DNA of 52,329 nucleotides from Magnetovibrio blakemorei (lineage in GTDB: Bacteria; Pseudomonadota; Alphaproteobacteria; Rhodospirillales; Magnetovibrionaceae), in the NCBI RefSeq assembly GCF_001746755.1, contig NZ_MCGG01000071.1, forward strand, positions 1 to 52,329, read 5' to 3'. Within the stretch, counting starts at the first letter, position 1. Each line of letters starts with the position of its first letter. Below the pieces are notes generated by a model, which was not told the origin of the DNA, searched no databases, and saw nothing but the letters and a program-made list of their open reading frames with translations. The translations under genes and the position numbers were made by a program. Below, in pieces: positions 27,657 through 37,221 of the stretch.

Positions 27657-29075
27657 ATGACTAAGAGCTTATTGTACCGTGAGCAATCACTCCAAATTCA
27701 TAATGGAGCCAGCGTGCAAAGCCTGCGCTTTAGCCGTATGAGCTGGGATAATTTTTTGTTTTTTTCAACATCTTTTGTATTGGTTAACGTGACAAATTTG
27801 GCATTATTTTTTCATCCAAAGAAGCTTTCTCTAAAACTTATGAGAGTTGTCTTCGTTATTTATTTGTCGGTCACATTTGTTGTCACAGCCGCGCATTTTT
27901 TTGCAGATTATGCCCGTACACAGGCCAGTATCTTGGCAGAGTTGCAAGAACTCGAAAAAACGGTGCATGAATCCTTTGAGACCAATTTATGGCAACTGAG
28001 TTATCCGCAGCTCGATGCCTTGTCCAAAGGATTGGTCGGCATGCCGATTGTGGAAGGTATTGATGTCATTGACCCTCATGAAAAGACCATCGTGTCTTTG
28101 CGCGGTTTTGTCTCCGACGTGAAGCCGTTCTCTCTTTTTTATATCGAAACACCTCTCCAACGGGTTTTAAACGGGCAGATCATTCCTTTGGGGAAAATCC
28201 GGCTGTATTCCTCTTCAAACGTTATTTTTGATCGCGTTTTGTTTGGTTTCAGTCTGGTTGCTGTAACGGTGATTGTGAAGCTTTCGATCCTGTGGGCTTT
28301 GTTTCTCATGGCGTTTCGTCGCTTTTTGGCGGCTCCTTTGGAAAAATTGATGTCCCAAGTAGCGACGGTTCAATTGGAACATATCGGCGATAAGCGCATC
28401 GATCTGGGCGTCGCCGATCAAAACGAACTTCATCAATTGCAAGATCGATTTAATGTCATGCTGGACACGCTTGAGCGTGACCGTAAAACAATGCTCCAAG
28501 CTGAGCATGAGCGGCAGGAGTTACTCGAAAAGGAAGTGGCGTCTCGTACTGAAGAACTCTTAGACATGAATAAAAAATTGGCTGAACTTTCCGAAACGGA
28601 CTCCTTGACGGGCATTCGCAATCGCAGAAGCTTTTTTCAGCAAAGCCAGACACTTCTTGACCTTGCCGTTCGTCAACAACAACCGCTGTGTTTTTTGATT
28701 CTGGACTTAGATCACTTCAAGTTAATCAATGACCAGTACGGACACGTGGTTGGTGATCATGTGTTGTGCCAATTCACGAAAACAGTTGCAGCGCAGCTCA
28801 GAAAAACAGATGTCCTGGGCCGTGTTGGCGGTGAAGAATTTGCGGTTTGTCTTCCCGATACAGAGCTTGATGGCGGACACATGCTCGCGACAAAAATTTG
28901 CCAGGCGGTCGCCAAAAATCATTTTGAGTGTGATGGCCTTGTGATTGATTACACGGTCAGCATTGGACTTGTGGTACGGGCTCGTGAAGATAAACAAATA
29001 TCACAACTTTTTCAAAAAGCGGACGCCAAGCTTTATCAAGCAAAAGAAAACGGTCGCAATTGCGTGGAGTTATAA
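27657..29075 (+). CDS. Membrane diguanylate cyclase (GGDEF-type)
   Basis: This protein should make cyclic di-GMP. Counting from ATG 27657, one membrane span lies near residues 63-85, an extracytoplasmic sensor region (about 85-200) follows, then a second span (about 205-235), a HAMP-like/coiled-coil linker (ELHQLQDRFNVMLDTLERDRK and on) and the cyclase domain. The active site is GGEEF (in RVGGEEFAV) and the inhibitory site RxxD is intact (RKTD, five residues before). The start is unsure: ATGs at 27657, 27738 and 27840 are in frame and none has a strong ribosome binding site; 27840 would begin just at the first span. The gene is A/T-rich and overlaps no core gene. Confidence 0.85.
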   Translation: MTKSLLYREQSLQIHNGASVQSLRFSRMSWDNFLFFSTSFVLVNVTNLALFFHPKKLSLKLMRVVFVIYLSVTFVVTAAHFFADYARTQASILAELQELEKTVHESFETNLWQLSYPQLDALSKGLVGMPIVEGIDVIDPHEKTIVSLRGFVSDVKPFSLFYIETPLQRVLNGQIIPLGKIRLYSSSNVIFDRVLFGFSLVAVTVIVKLSILWALFLMAFRRFLAAPLEKLMSQVATVQLEHIGDKRIDLGVADQNELHQLQDRFNVMLDTLERDRKTMLQAEHERQELLEKEVASRTEELLDMNKKLAELSETDSLTGIRNRRSFFQQSQTLLDLAVRQQQPLCFLILDLDHFKLINDQYGHVVGDHVLCQFTKTVAAQLRKTDVLGRVGGEEFAVCLPDTELDGGHMLATKICQAVAKNHFECDGLVIDYTVSIGLVVRAREDKQISQLFQKADAKLYQAKENGRNCVEL

Positions 29076-29080
29076 TCCTT

Positions 29081-29884
29081 ATGAAAACGATGACCCTTTT
29101 TCTCATGCTTTTGGCTGCGATGATTTTGCCAAAATCCGTTTCTGCAGAAACTCTGAAGGTCTGTTTAGATCCGTGGCCACCAATGACGATTTTTACGACG
29201 GAAACGCAAAATCGTAGAGGCGTTGTCATTGATATGATGAGCGATATCTATGAAAAAGCAGGCTATACGCTGGAGATTTTTCAAGTCCCTTACGCGCGTG
29301 GTCTGCAAATGGTCGCCGACGGCATATGCGACATGCTTCCAGAAAAAGAATTTTCGCCCCTTGTCGATGAGGATTATGTTTATGCAGATCAGGCGACGTT
29401 TGCGTATCCGACGGCCTTCATTATCCGGCGAGATGACACCTGGCGCTATACTGGCATTGAATCTGTTTATGGCCGACGCATTGCGACAGGAGAAGGTTGG
29501 GATTACAGCTCCATGAGCAAGGCCTACCAGAACCATCTGGATGCGCCCGCGAATAAAGATTTTGTCGAGATGATCGCAGGAGATGCAAACGTCATTGAGC
29601 GGATCTTGGCCATGATTGCGGCGGGACGCGTGGACATGTACGCCGATAATGTTTTGGTTCTCAATTATGTTTTAAACAAAACAGATCTGCATGAATCACT
29701 GCAGATTGTTTACCCGGGATTGGAAAAAAACCTTGTTGAAAAGCCCATATTTTCGCTGAAATTGCCCGAAGAAAAGAGACGCACGTTGATTTCAATTTGG
29801 GACAAAGGGCGTCGCTCATTAAATGACGAAGACATTCGGCGCTATCTGCAGAGGTATAACCTGACCGTAGACCTTGGCTCATGA
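29081..29884 (+). CDS. Periplasmic solute-binding protein, family 3 (SBP_bac_3)
   Basis: This secreted protein of 267 residues has a signal peptide (MKTMTLFLMLLAAMILPKSVSA) and then ETLKVCLDPWPPMTIF, GVVIDMMSDIYEKAGYTLEIFQVPYARGL and DMLPEKEFSP, the pattern of bacterial family 3 binding proteins. The usual final helix motif is reduced. No permease or ATPase gene lies nearby. It starts six bases after the stop codon of the diguanylate cyclase gene, so the two are co-transcribed. A plausible role is a ligand sensor partner for the membrane cyclase, not transport; this is inference. Confidence 0.82.
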   Translation: MKTMTLFLMLLAAMILPKSVSAETLKVCLDPWPPMTIFTTETQNRRGVVIDMMSDIYEKAGYTLEIFQVPYARGLQMVADGICDMLPEKEFSPLVDEDYVYADQATFAYPTAFIIRRDDTWRYTGIESVYGRRIATGEGWDYSSMSKAYQNHLDAPANKDFVEMIAGDANVIERILAMIAAGRVDMYADNVLVLNYVLNKTDLHESLQIVYPGLEKNLVEKPIFSLKLPEEKRRTLISIWDKGRRSLNDEDIRRYLQRYNLTVDLGS

Positions 29885-29993
29885 TCTGAATTTGTCAAGA
29901 AAAGCAAGCCGGGCGCAACGGCCATAACGATTGCTTTTGTCCCATGGGGTTTAAAGACACACCCTTCGTCTTGTGAATTTTATGGGGATCACC

Positions 29994-30353
29994 CTATTCC
30001 GGGATCATCCGGCCCAAGCGTCGTCCGCCGCAAATGTGTACGTGGAAATGGGGCACTTCTTGACCACCGTTGGTTCCGGTGTTTTGCACCGTGCGATAAC
30101 CCGGCTCCGCCACCTCCAGATCGCGAGCGATTTGCCCGACCGCGCGCCACAATCCGGCAATTTCCGCGTCCGTTGCCTTGGCGGTAAAATCGTCTTGGGA
30201 CACATACGCGCCCTTGGGGATCACCAGCACATGCACCGGGGCTTGCGGGGCGATGTCGTGAAACGCCAGCACCCATTCGTTTTCAAAAACTTTGGTGCAG
30301 GGAATTTCGCCGCGCAAAATTTTGGCGAAGATGTTTTGAGGATCATAAGCCAT
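29994..30353 (-). CDS. HIT-family nucleotide-binding protein (HINT-like)
   Basis: The 119-residue protein has the histidine triad HFHVHICGG near the C-terminus and the N-terminal NIFAKILRGEIPCTKVFEN segment of the HINT branch. Such proteins are purine nucleotide phosphoramidases or related hydrolases. ATG 30353 gives the usual MAYDPQNIF start; four residues more could be read upstream. It follows the hisE gene by 23 bases on the minus strand and may belong to the end of the histidine operon, an arrangement common in alphaproteobacteria. Confidence 0.9.
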   Translation of the reverse strand: MAYDPQNIFAKILRGEIPCTKVFENEWVLAFHDIAPQAPVHVLVIPKGAYVSQDDFTAKATDAEIAGLWRAVGQIARDLEVAEPGYRTVQNTGTNGGQEVPHFHVHICGGRRLGRMIPE

Positions 30354-30376
30354 CACAGATCTCATCTTAAATGCGT

Positions 30377-30727
30377 TTACAGTTCACCGCGGGCGCGTTT
30401 TTCTTCGATGCCGGACAAGCCTTCGCGCTTGGCCAGTTCCGCCCACACATGCTCAGGTGTGATGCCGCCGTCCGCCCACAAAACCAAAAGGTGATAAATC
30501 AGATCGGCACTTTCCGCCGCCAACGCGTCTGGGCCTTCGGCCAAAGCGGCGATGTTCACTTCGACCGCTTCTTCGCCCACTTTTTGCGCAATGGCGGTGC
30601 GGCCACGGCTGAACAGCTTGGCGGTGTAAGACGTTTCCGGGTCGGCGCCTTTGCGGCTGGAAATGGTTTCAAACAAACGATGGAGTATACGGGCGTCGAT
30701 GTCTGTTTTGTCTGGCGTATCGGTCAT
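30377..30727 (-). CDS. hisE: Phosphoribosyl-ATP pyrophosphatase
   Basis: HisE converts phosphoribosyl-ATP to phosphoribosyl-AMP in histidine synthesis. The 116-residue product has the MazG-like helical signature [17 protein letters not shown], with acidic metal ligands, followed by [15 protein letters not shown]. Its start codon overlaps the hisF stop by four bases, which shows translational coupling within the hisB-hisH-hisA-hisF-hisE cluster. Confidence 0.95.
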   Translation of the reverse strand: MTDTPDKTDIDARILHRLFETISSRKGADPETSYTAKLFSRGRTAIAQKVGEEAVEVNIAALAEGPDALAAESADLIYHLLVLWADGGITPEHVWAELAKREGLSGIEEKRARGEL

Positions 30728-31509
30728 AGGGCAGTCTCCTCATTTAAGCCGTCTAGGCGCACGTTTATGCCATGTTCGGCCATGTAGCGTTTGGTTTCGC
30801 CGATGGTAAAGGTACCAAAGTGAAAAATCGAAGCCGCCAACACGGCGGACGCATGTCCATCGCGCACACCTTCGACCATATGTTCCAGCGTGCCCACGCC
30901 GCCGGATGCGATGACAGGAATGTGCACCGCGTCGGCAATGGCCCGAGTGAGTGCAATGTTAAAACCTTGTTTGGTGCCGTCCCGGTCCATGGAGGTCAGC
31001 AAAATTTCTCCGGCCCCATAGGCCGCCATGCGCTGGGCCCATTCGACCGCATCGATGCCGGTGGCGTTGCGCCCGCCGTGGGTGAAAATTTCGAACTTGC
31101 CCGGCGCAACGGTTTTGGCGTCCACCGCCACAACGATGCACTGGGAGCCAAATTTTTCCGCCGCTTGCTTGACGAATTCCGGATTGTTCACCGCCGCCGT
31201 GTTGATCGAGGCCTTGTCCGCGCCCGCCAACAGCAATTTGCGAATGTCTTCGGTGGTGCGCACGCCGCCACCGACGGTCAGCGGCATGAAACATTGCTCA
31301 GCCGTGCGATTGACCACATCAAAGATCGTATCGCGGTTTTCATGGGACGCGGTAATGTCCAAAAAGGTCAGCTCATCGGCCCCCGCCGCATCATACACGC
31401 GGGCTTGTTCAACCGGGTCGCCCGCATCGATCAAATCGACGAAGTTGACGCCTTTGACGACACGTCCGCCTTCGACGTCCAAACACGGAATGATGCGGGC
31501 TTTCAGCAT
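30724..31509 (-). CDS. hisF: Imidazole glycerol phosphate synthase cyclase subunit
   Basis: HisF uses ammonia from HisH to close the imidazole ring, giving imidazole glycerol phosphate and AICAR. The 261-residue TIM barrel starts [23 protein letters not shown], with catalytic Asp-11, and carries [15 protein letters not shown] with the second catalytic Asp (about 130). The phosphate-binding loops GGGVRT and [11 protein letters not shown] are present. It is one base from hisA and overlaps hisE. Confidence 0.97.
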   Translation of the reverse strand: MLKARIIPCLDVEGGRVVKGVNFVDLIDAGDPVEQARVYDAAGADELTFLDITASHENRDTIFDVVNRTAEQCFMPLTVGGGVRTTEDIRKLLLAGADKASINTAAVNNPEFVKQAAEKFGSQCIVVAVDAKTVAPGKFEIFTHGGRNATGIDAVEWAQRMAAYGAGEILLTSMDRDGTKQGFNIALTRAIADAVHIPVIASGGVGTLEHMVEGVRDGHASAVLAASIFHFGTFTIGETKRYMAEHGINVRLDGLNEETAL

Positions 31510-31510
31510 A

Positions 31511-32245
31511 TTAGCGCCTTTTTGCTCTCAAAAGATCGACCGCTTCGCGCACATCGATCTGACCGTCGTAAACCGCCCGGCCACTGATGACGCCTTCCAA
31601 GATATCACCGCCACGGGCTTTTAAGTCTTTTAAATCTTCCATGGAGGAAACGCCACCCGACGCGATCACCGGCGTGGAAATGGCGCGGGCCAGTTCCAAC
31701 GTGCTTTCGGTGTTGGGGCCTTGCATCAAACCGTCTCTGGCAATGTCGGTGAAAATGATGGCGGCGACGCCCACATCTTCGAATTTTTTCGCCAGATCGA
31801 TGGCGGAAATATCGGACACTTCGGCCCAGCCTTCGACCGCGACCATGCCGTCTTTGGCGTCCACACCCACGGCAATGCGGCCGGGGTATTTTTTGCACGC
31901 TTCGATGACCAAGTCCGGATCGCGCAGCGCGACGGTGCCCAAAATCACCCGGCGCACGCCCTTGTCCAACCAAAAACGAATGGTTTCCAGGTCACGAATG
32001 CCGCCGCCCAACTCAATAGGCACGCGCACGTCATCCAAAATGGCGTCAACCGCATCGGCGTTAACGGGACGGCCTTCGAACGCGCCGTTCAGATCCACCA
32101 CATGGATCCACTGACAGCCTTGGTTCACAAAGGCGCAGGCCTGGGCGCCGGGATCGTCGTTAAAAACGGTGGCCTGGTCCATTTCGCCGCGCAACAAGCG
32201 CACACATTGGCCGTCTTTCAAATCAATGGCAGGAAAAAAAATCAT
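31511..32245 (-). CDS. hisA: 1-(5-phosphoribosyl)-5-[(5-phosphoribosylamino)methylideneamino] imidazole-4-carboxamide isomerase
   Basis: HisA performs the Amadori isomerisation of ProFAR to PRFAR. This 244-residue TIM barrel starts [20 protein letters not shown] with the catalytic Asp, and has [15 protein letters not shown] and [15 protein letters not shown] with the second. It is encoded between hisH and hisF, which act directly after it. Confidence 0.97.
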   Translation of the reverse strand: MIFFPAIDLKDGQCVRLLRGEMDQATVFNDDPGAQACAFVNQGCQWIHVVDLNGAFEGRPVNADAVDAILDDVRVPIELGGGIRDLETIRFWLDKGVRRVILGTVALRDPDLVIEACKKYPGRIAVGVDAKDGMVAVEGWAEVSDISAIDLAKKFEDVGVAAIIFTDIARDGLMQGPNTESTLELARAISTPVIASGGVSSMEDLKDLKARGGDILEGVISGRAVYDGQIDVREAVDLLRAKRR

Positions 32246-32270
32246 TTTAGGTCTCTTTAGGTTCTCAAAT

Positions 32271-32912
32271 TTAAGGCTTCCACCGCAAAAAATTTGCGAT
32301 GATGTGCAGGCCCAAAGCCTGACTTTTTTCCGGATGAAATTGGGTTCCGATCATATTGTCGCGCCCCACCGCCGCGGTCACCGCACCGCCGTATTGCACG
32401 GTCGCCAAAACATGCGCCGGATTTTTGGGGGTAAAATGATAACTGTGCACAAAATAAGCGTGCTCGCCGGTTTTTACACCGTCAAACACCGGGTGCGATG
32501 CCAACGTGTCAAAATCGTTCCACCCCATATGGGGAATTTTAAGCGCCGGGTCAGAAGGGCGCAACGCCGTGACGTCGCCCGCAATCCAGCCCAGTCCTGG
32601 CGTGTCGCCAAATTCGTGGCCGACGTCGCTCATCAACTGCATACCGACGCAAATGCCCATAAACGGCCGGGCCTTGTCCACAACCGCTTCGGTCAAGGCC
32701 TCATGCAAACCATCGACCGCTTCCAGACCGGCCTTGCAATCGGCAAACGCGCCGACGCCGGGCAGCACAATACGATCGGCGCTGAGAAGGTCTTCCGGTT
32801 TTCCGGTGACCAAAACCTCTGTACCAAAAACTTGTTCGTCCGCCGCGCGCTCAAACGACTTGGCCACCGAGCGCAAGTTTCCCGAACCGTAATCGATAAT
32901 GGCGACCTTCAT
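32271..32912 (-). CDS. hisH: Imidazole glycerol phosphate synthase glutaminase subunit
   Basis: HisH hydrolyses glutamine and channels ammonia to HisF. The 213-residue class I amidotransferase has [18 protein letters not shown] at the N-terminus, the nucleophile in [13 protein letters not shown] and the His-Glu pair in [13 protein letters not shown]. The length is normal. It precedes hisA in the same operon direction, with a 25-base gap. Confidence 0.97.
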   Translation of the reverse strand: MKVAIIDYGSGNLRSVAKSFERAADEQVFGTEVLVTGKPEDLLSADRIVLPGVGAFADCKAGLEAVDGLHEALTEAVVDKARPFMGICVGMQLMSDVGHEFGDTPGLGWIAGDVTALRPSDPALKIPHMGWNDFDTLASHPVFDGVKTGEHAYFVHSYHFTPKNPAHVLATVQYGGAVTAAVGRDNMIGTQFHPEKSQALGLHIIANFLRWKP

Positions 32913-32917
32913 CAGGC

Positions 32918-33307
32918 TTAGTCTCTCAACAGTTTTGCGGTCATGTACGGATTGGCGTCCAGATAACGCCGTTCCGCCTCTTCTTTATCATGGGCGGTAA
33001 CGATGGCTTCTTCATGCATACCGCGCCTGTCCAGCGACCAGCGGCGCAATTCATTGGCGATCAAACCGATCAGTACGGAGACGCCCAACTGCACCACGGA
33101 TAGGGCCGTGGCATCACCAATCAACATCGGCAACGCCAAGCCCGCCACAATCTGCACCGCCAACAGCACCAGCGCCACATCCCACGCGCCCAGCACCAAG
33201 GCCCAGAAAAAACCAAATATTGCCGCAGGCCAGGAGAACCCGTCTTTGACCAAGGCCAAGTCAGGCTTCAGTCCGGTGTCGCGAACGTGGATGGAATAGA
33301 CGGTCAT
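32918..33307 (-). CDS. DUF2628 membrane protein
   Basis: The 129-residue protein has the typical DUF2628 layout: a polar N-terminus ([11 protein letters not shown], then [25 protein letters not shown]), two to three hydrophobic spans and a charged C-terminus (DAYSIDRR-like [16 protein letters not shown]). Function is unknown. It is set within the his cluster between hisB and hisH, five bases before hisH, as in many alphaproteobacteria, so it is likely carried by the same transcript. Confidence 0.82.
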   Translation of the reverse strand: MTVYSIHVRDTGLKPDLALVKDGFSWPAAIFGFFWALVLGAWDVALVLLAVQIVAGLALPMLIGDATALSVVQLGVSVLIGLIANELRRWSLDRRGMHEEAIVTAHDKEEAERRYLDANPYMTAKLLRD

Positions 33308-33359
33308 CCCTTAATCCCCCAAGCTGGCTTGGTTGGGATTGAGAGGACCGCTTCGATCC

Positions 33360-33394
33360 CCCCAACATCCGATCTTTGATCGGAAATGTTGGGG
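33360..33394 (-). promoter_or_regulatory. Hairpin between hisB and the DUF2628 gene
   Basis: Nine-base arms CCCCAACAT (33360-33368) and ATGTTGGGG (33386-33394) enclose a second inner pair CCGATC/GATCGG. No T-run follows on the minus strand, so it looks like an intercistronic mRNA structure (processing, stability or attenuation) in the 134-base spacer after hisB, not a terminator. Confidence 0.45.
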
Positions 33395-33441
33395 AGGACT
33401 AGGGCGGTTATCAGATCCATACACCTGTCACTCTCCTTAAG

Positions 33442-34041
33442 TTAAAGCGAACCGCCCAAAACGCCCTTGGTGGACGGCACTTGGTCGGCTTTGCGCGGAT
33501 CAATTTCAACCGCTTGACGCAACGCTCGGGCCAGCCCCTTGAAACAGCTTTCAATAATGTGGTGATTGTTTTCACCATAAAAGGTTTCAACGTGCAGCGT
33601 CAGACCAGCGGCCTGAGCGAAACCGCCAAACCATTCTTTGAACAATTCGGTGTCCATATCGCCCAGCTTGTCGCGCACAAATTCAACCTTCCACACCAAG
33701 TAGGGACGGTTAGACGCATCCAGCGCCACCCGCGTGAGGGCTTCATCCATGGGTGACAGGGCCGAGCCATAACGCGTGATGCCGCGCCGGTCCCCCAAGG
33801 CCTGGGTAAACGCTTCGCCGATGGCAATGCCAACGTCTTCGGTGGTGTGGTGAAAATCAATGTGCAGATCGCCTTTGGCTTTCACCTTCAGGTCGATGAG
33901 CCCATGGCGCGACAGTTGTTCCAGCATGTGATCCAAAAAACCGATGCCGGTGGAAATGTCATAAACGCCTTCACCGTCGAGGTTCAATTCGACGCTGATT
34001 TGGGTTTCGTTGGTGTTGCGCTCAACGCGGCCGGTGCGCAT
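33442..34041 (-). CDS. hisB: Imidazoleglycerol-phosphate dehydratase
   Basis: HisB dehydrates imidazole glycerol phosphate to imidazole acetol phosphate. The 199-residue product is the monofunctional form. Metal-binding histidines occur in [32 protein letters not shown] and [22 protein letters not shown] 34041 is chosen: GGAGG stands about eight bases upstream and the sequence begins [15 protein letters not shown] longer open frame upstream only translates the G-rich repeat (34124-34165) as Gly-Leu repeats and is not real coding. Confidence 0.96.
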   Translation of the reverse strand: MRTGRVERNTNETQISVELNLDGEGVYDISTGIGFLDHMLEQLSRHGLIDLKVKAKGDLHIDFHHTTEDVGIAIGEAFTQALGDRRGITRYGSALSPMDEALTRVALDASNRPYLVWKVEFVRDKLGDMDTELFKEWFGGFAQAAGLTLHVETFYGENNHHIIESCFKGLARALRQAVEIDPRKADQVPSTKGVLGGSL

Positions 34042-34123
34042 AACGTGCCCTCCATTCAAAAAGACGCTTTCTTTTAACAGGATCGTTGAGGTAGTACCAG
34101 CAACAAAGGTGCTTTGATGTACC

Positions 34124-34165
34124 AGCCCCAGCCCCAACCCCAGCCCCAGCCCCAGCCCCAGCCCT
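34124..34165. repeat. Hexamer repeat, seven copies, G-rich on the minus strand
   Basis: AGCCCC is repeated seven times in a row from 34124 (the third unit is AACCCC, the last is cut to AGCCC). On the minus strand this is a row of GGGG tracts separated by CT, enough for a G-quadruplex. It lies in the 191-base gap between the divergent starts of hisB (34041) and hslV (34233), so it is inside the shared promoter region. Confidence 0.9.
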
Positions 34166-34232
34166 TGACCGAAGCGGATAGGCGGCTTACATCGGGGAGG
34201 CTTGCTTTTGCCATTTTGATCAGGATTCCACC

Positions 34233-34793
34233 ATGAGCGATACCCACCGCCAAAACAGTGCCCCCACGTGGCACGGCACAACCATCTTGAACGTGCGCAA
34301 GGACGGAGACGTGGTGATGATCGGCGACGGTCAGGTGAGCCTGGGCAACACCATCGTCAAAGGCACGGCGCGCAAAGTGCGGCGCATCGGCGACGGTAGC
34401 GTCATCGCCGGATTTGCCGGGGCCACGGCGGATGCGTTTACTTTATTTGAGCGTCTGGAAGCCAAACTGGAGCAATATCCCAACCAGTTGACCCGCGCCT
34501 GTGTGGAGCTGGCCAAAGATTGGCGCACCGATCGCTACCTGCGCAAGCTGGAAGCCATGATGCTGGTCGCCGACAAAGACGTGTCTTTGGTTTTGACCGG
34601 AACCGGTGATGTTTTGGAACCCGACGATGGCGTCATCGCTATCGGTTCGGGCGGCAATTACGCGCTGGCGGCGGCCCGTGGACTGGCGGGACAAGACAAC
34701 CTCAGCGCCGAACAAGTCGCACGTCGGGCCATGGAAATCGCCGCCGATATTTGTGTCTTCACCAACACCAACTTCACCATAGAGACCTTATAA
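34233..34793 (+). CDS. hslV: ATP-dependent protease subunit HslV
   Basis: HslV is the peptidase of the HslUV (ClpYQ) proteasome-like complex. The 186-residue product has a short propeptide, then [25 protein letters not shown], with Thr-16 after cleavage as the N-terminal nucleophile. The conserved [30 protein letters not shown]-type LEAKLEQYP and [16 protein letters not shown] follow. AGGA lies six bases before the ATG. It is followed by hslU after 16 bases and is divergent from hisB. Confidence 0.96.
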   Translation: MSDTHRQNSAPTWHGTTILNVRKDGDVVMIGDGQVSLGNTIVKGTARKVRRIGDGSVIAGFAGATADAFTLFERLEAKLEQYPNQLTRACVELAKDWRTDRYLRKLEAMMLVADKDVSLVLTGTGDVLEPDDGVIAIGSGGNYALAAARGLAGQDNLSAEQVARRAMEIAADICVFTNTNFTIETL

Positions 34794-34809
34794 AAGAGAC
34801 TTAAAGCAC

Positions 34810-36120
34810 ATGAGCAACCTGACGCCCCGCGAAATCGTTTCTGAACTGGATCGTTTTATTGTTGGTCAAAACGACGCCAAGCGCGCCGTGGCCGTGGCGC
34901 TGCGCAACCGTTGGCGGCGTCTGCAAATCACCGACGCCATGCGCGAAGAAATCGTGCCCAAAAACATCCTCATGATCGGACCCACCGGGGTCGGCAAAAC
35001 GGAAATTGCCCGGCGTCTGGCCAAGTTGGCGGATGCCCCGTTCATCAAGGTCGAAGCCACCAAATTCACCGAAGTGGGCTACGTCGGACGTGACGTTGAA
35101 CAGATCATCCGCGACTTGGTGGAAAGCGCCGTGCACATGGTGCGCGAAACCCACAAAGCCAAAGTCCGCGTGAGGGCCGAAGAGGCCGCGGAAGAACGCG
35201 TGCTCGATGCCTTGGTGGGCAACAATGCATCCGATGCGACGCGGCAAAAATTTCGCAAAATGCTTCGCGAAGGCCAGATTGACGACAAGGAAATCGAAAT
35301 TCAGGTGCGCGACGCCGGCTCCAATTCCATGCCCGCATTCGACATTCCCGGCATGCCCGGTTCACAAGTCAGCATGCTCAATTTGGGCGATATGCTGGGT
35401 GGTGCCTTCGGTGCACCGTTGAAACCGAAAAAAATGTCGGTGGCGGCCAGCTACGATATTTTGGTCGCCGAAGAAGCCGACAAACTGGTCGATGAAGAAG
35501 CGCTGACCAAAGAAGCCATCGAAAAAGTGGAAACCGGCGGCATCGTGTTTTTAGACGAGTTGGATAAAATCGCCGCCAAGTCGGAACGCTCCGGCGGCGA
35601 CGTGTCACGTGAAGGGGTGCAGCGCGATTTGCTGCCGTTGATCGAGGGCACCACGGTGTCGACCAAACGCGGTCCGGTCAAAACCGACCATATTTTGTTC
35701 ATCGCCAGCGGCGCCTTTCACGTCGCCAAACCCAGCGATTTGCTGCCCGAACTGCAAGGTCGTTTGCCCATCCGCGTCGAGCTGAAAGCGCTCACCCGTG
35801 ACGACTTGGTGCGCATCCTCAAAGAACCGGAATCCAGCTTGATCCGCCAATACACGGCGCTTATGGCGGTCGAAAACGTCACTTTGCAAATTACCGATGC
35901 CGCCATCGAAGAGCTGGCCACCTTGGCCGCCGAAATCAACGGGTCGGTCGAAAACATCGGTGCTCGACGTTTGCACACGGTGATGGAAAAACTGTTGGAA
36001 GACATCAGCTTTACAGCGTCCGAACGCGACGGCGAAACCATCACCATCGATGAGGTCTTCGTGCGCGAGACCATCTCAGCGCTGGCGAAAAACACCGATT
36101 TGCGGAAGTTTATTCTCTAG
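34810..36120 (+). CDS. hslU: ATP-dependent protease ATPase subunit HslU
   Basis: HslU unfolds substrates and feeds them to HslV. The 436-residue AAA+ protein has Walker [17 protein letters not shown] (Lys-63), the pore motif [14 protein letters not shown], the variable I domain, Walker [15 protein letters not shown] and the C-terminal sensor 2 region [21 protein letters not shown], ending in the conserved C-terminal RKFIL that docks into HslV. Confidence 0.97.
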   Translation: MSNLTPREIVSELDRFIVGQNDAKRAVAVALRNRWRRLQITDAMREEIVPKNILMIGPTGVGKTEIARRLAKLADAPFIKVEATKFTEVGYVGRDVEQIIRDLVESAVHMVRETHKAKVRVRAEEAAEERVLDALVGNNASDATRQKFRKMLREGQIDDKEIEIQVRDAGSNSMPAFDIPGMPGSQVSMLNLGDMLGGAFGAPLKPKKMSVAASYDILVAEEADKLVDEEALTKEAIEKVETGGIVFLDELDKIAAKSERSGGDVSREGVQRDLLPLIEGTTVSTKRGPVKTDHILFIASGAFHVAKPSDLLPELQGRLPIRVELKALTRDDLVRILKEPESSLIRQYTALMAVENVTLQITDAAIEELATLAAEINGSVENIGARRLHTVMEKLLEDISFTASERDGETITIDEVFVRETISALAKNTDLRKFIL

Positions 36121-36124
36121 CCCT

Positions 36125-37066
36125 TTAGCCCATCAGTTCGCTCACCGACTTGCGTTGATCGGGCAGTTTGATGCAGTGGTACTTCATCACCTTTAAACCG
36201 CCGGTATCGATGGCGGTGATCAGGTCTGCCCAGCGTTCGCATTCGCCCACCAAGTCGATGGCGATGGCCAGCAATTCGGCCTTTTTCAGCTTGGACAACA
36301 AACCCAGCCAGGCCTGAAGCACACATTGGCGAAATTCCAACGTCACGTCATCGGGCGGGCGAACATCCAAATTTAAGCTCTTCAACATGCCCAGCATAGC
36401 CTCGCCCGGCCACAAGTAGGGCGTGAGGACTTGGTTTTTGGCCCAAATTTCCACCTTTGCGCTGGGGGGATTGGTGTCCGGTAAAACGTAGCTGAGAAAC
36501 AGCATTTCACCGTCCAAACGCAACGATTGCTCTACGGCCGAAAACAAAGCTTTTTTATCAGATACACTGTGAACCGAATCAAACGCCATCATGGCATTAT
36601 ACGATTTGGGTTTGAGTTGAAGGTTTTCCATAGAATCAAATTTGATCGGTGCTTTGCGTTGCAGGCCTGAGCGCTTCATGCTCTCCATACCGATTTTGGC
36701 GAGTTCTTTGTCCGGCTCATAGCCCGTCACCCAAACCCCGGTGTCTTCAACAATGGTTTCCGAGATGCCGCCCATGCCCGCACCCAGCAGCAACAGACTT
36801 TTCTTTTCATCCAGGCCCAGCAGCGGCAGCAAACGTTTGACATGCGCCGCGCCACCCGGCGTGGTGTAACCTGAACTGCACAGCCTTTCGACCACATTCA
36901 AACGATTGGCGGTCCAGTTTTCTTTTGGTGCGGCCGGTTTTTGAGGTTTTTTTGCAACCGGTGCCGAGGACTGATTTTGCGCCGTGGGTTTGGCTTTAGA
37001 ACGAAAAAGAGATCCGGCTATTTTGCCGATCAGGCCGCTTGGTTTGGATTTGGCGGGGGCTGCCAT
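36125..37066 (-). CDS. Predicted methyltransferase-like protein with Lys/Pro/Ala-rich N-terminus
   Basis: The first 50 residues of this 313-residue protein are low-complexity and basic (KSKPSGLIGKIAGSLFRSKAKP, then Pro/Ala/Lys). The rest resembles a class I SAM-binding fold: KSLLLLGAGMGGISETIVE as the glycine loop, VWVTGYEPDKELAKIG with an acidic second strand, and YNAMMAFDSVHSVSDKKALFSAVEQSL. I do not know its substrate. It converges with hslU with four bases between the stops, and the XRE gene lies upstream on the same strand after 155 bases. Confidence 0.65.
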   Translation of the reverse strand: MAAPAKSKPSGLIGKIAGSLFRSKAKPTAQNQSSAPVAKKPQKPAAPKENWTANRLNVVERLCSSGYTTPGGAAHVKRLLPLLGLDEKKSLLLLGAGMGGISETIVEDTGVWVTGYEPDKELAKIGMESMKRSGLQRKAPIKFDSMENLQLKPKSYNAMMAFDSVHSVSDKKALFSAVEQSLRLDGEMLFLSYVLPDTNPPSAKVEIWAKNQVLTPYLWPGEAMLGMLKSLNLDVRPPDDVTLEFRQCVLQAWLGLLSKLKKAELLAIAIDLVGECERWADLITAIDTGGLKVMKYHCIKLPDQRKSVSELMG

Positions 37067-37221
37067 TAAAAAATCACCGATATCATCAATACGTTTCCCA
37101 CATCCTCAGATGTCCCCCCGAACACCGCCTCTTCCCGAACCTGTATTGTCATCTTACCAAATTACCCAGACAAAATGAACAAATCCCTTCATTTCGATGA
37201 AGTCTGCTCTTTTTTGCTCGA

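Noticed and set aside
33442-34281. Extended hisB with a Gly-Leu repeat N-terminus
   Set aside because: The extension only translates the AGCCCC repeat and the promoter region. A perfect ribosome binding site and the conserved start are at 34041.
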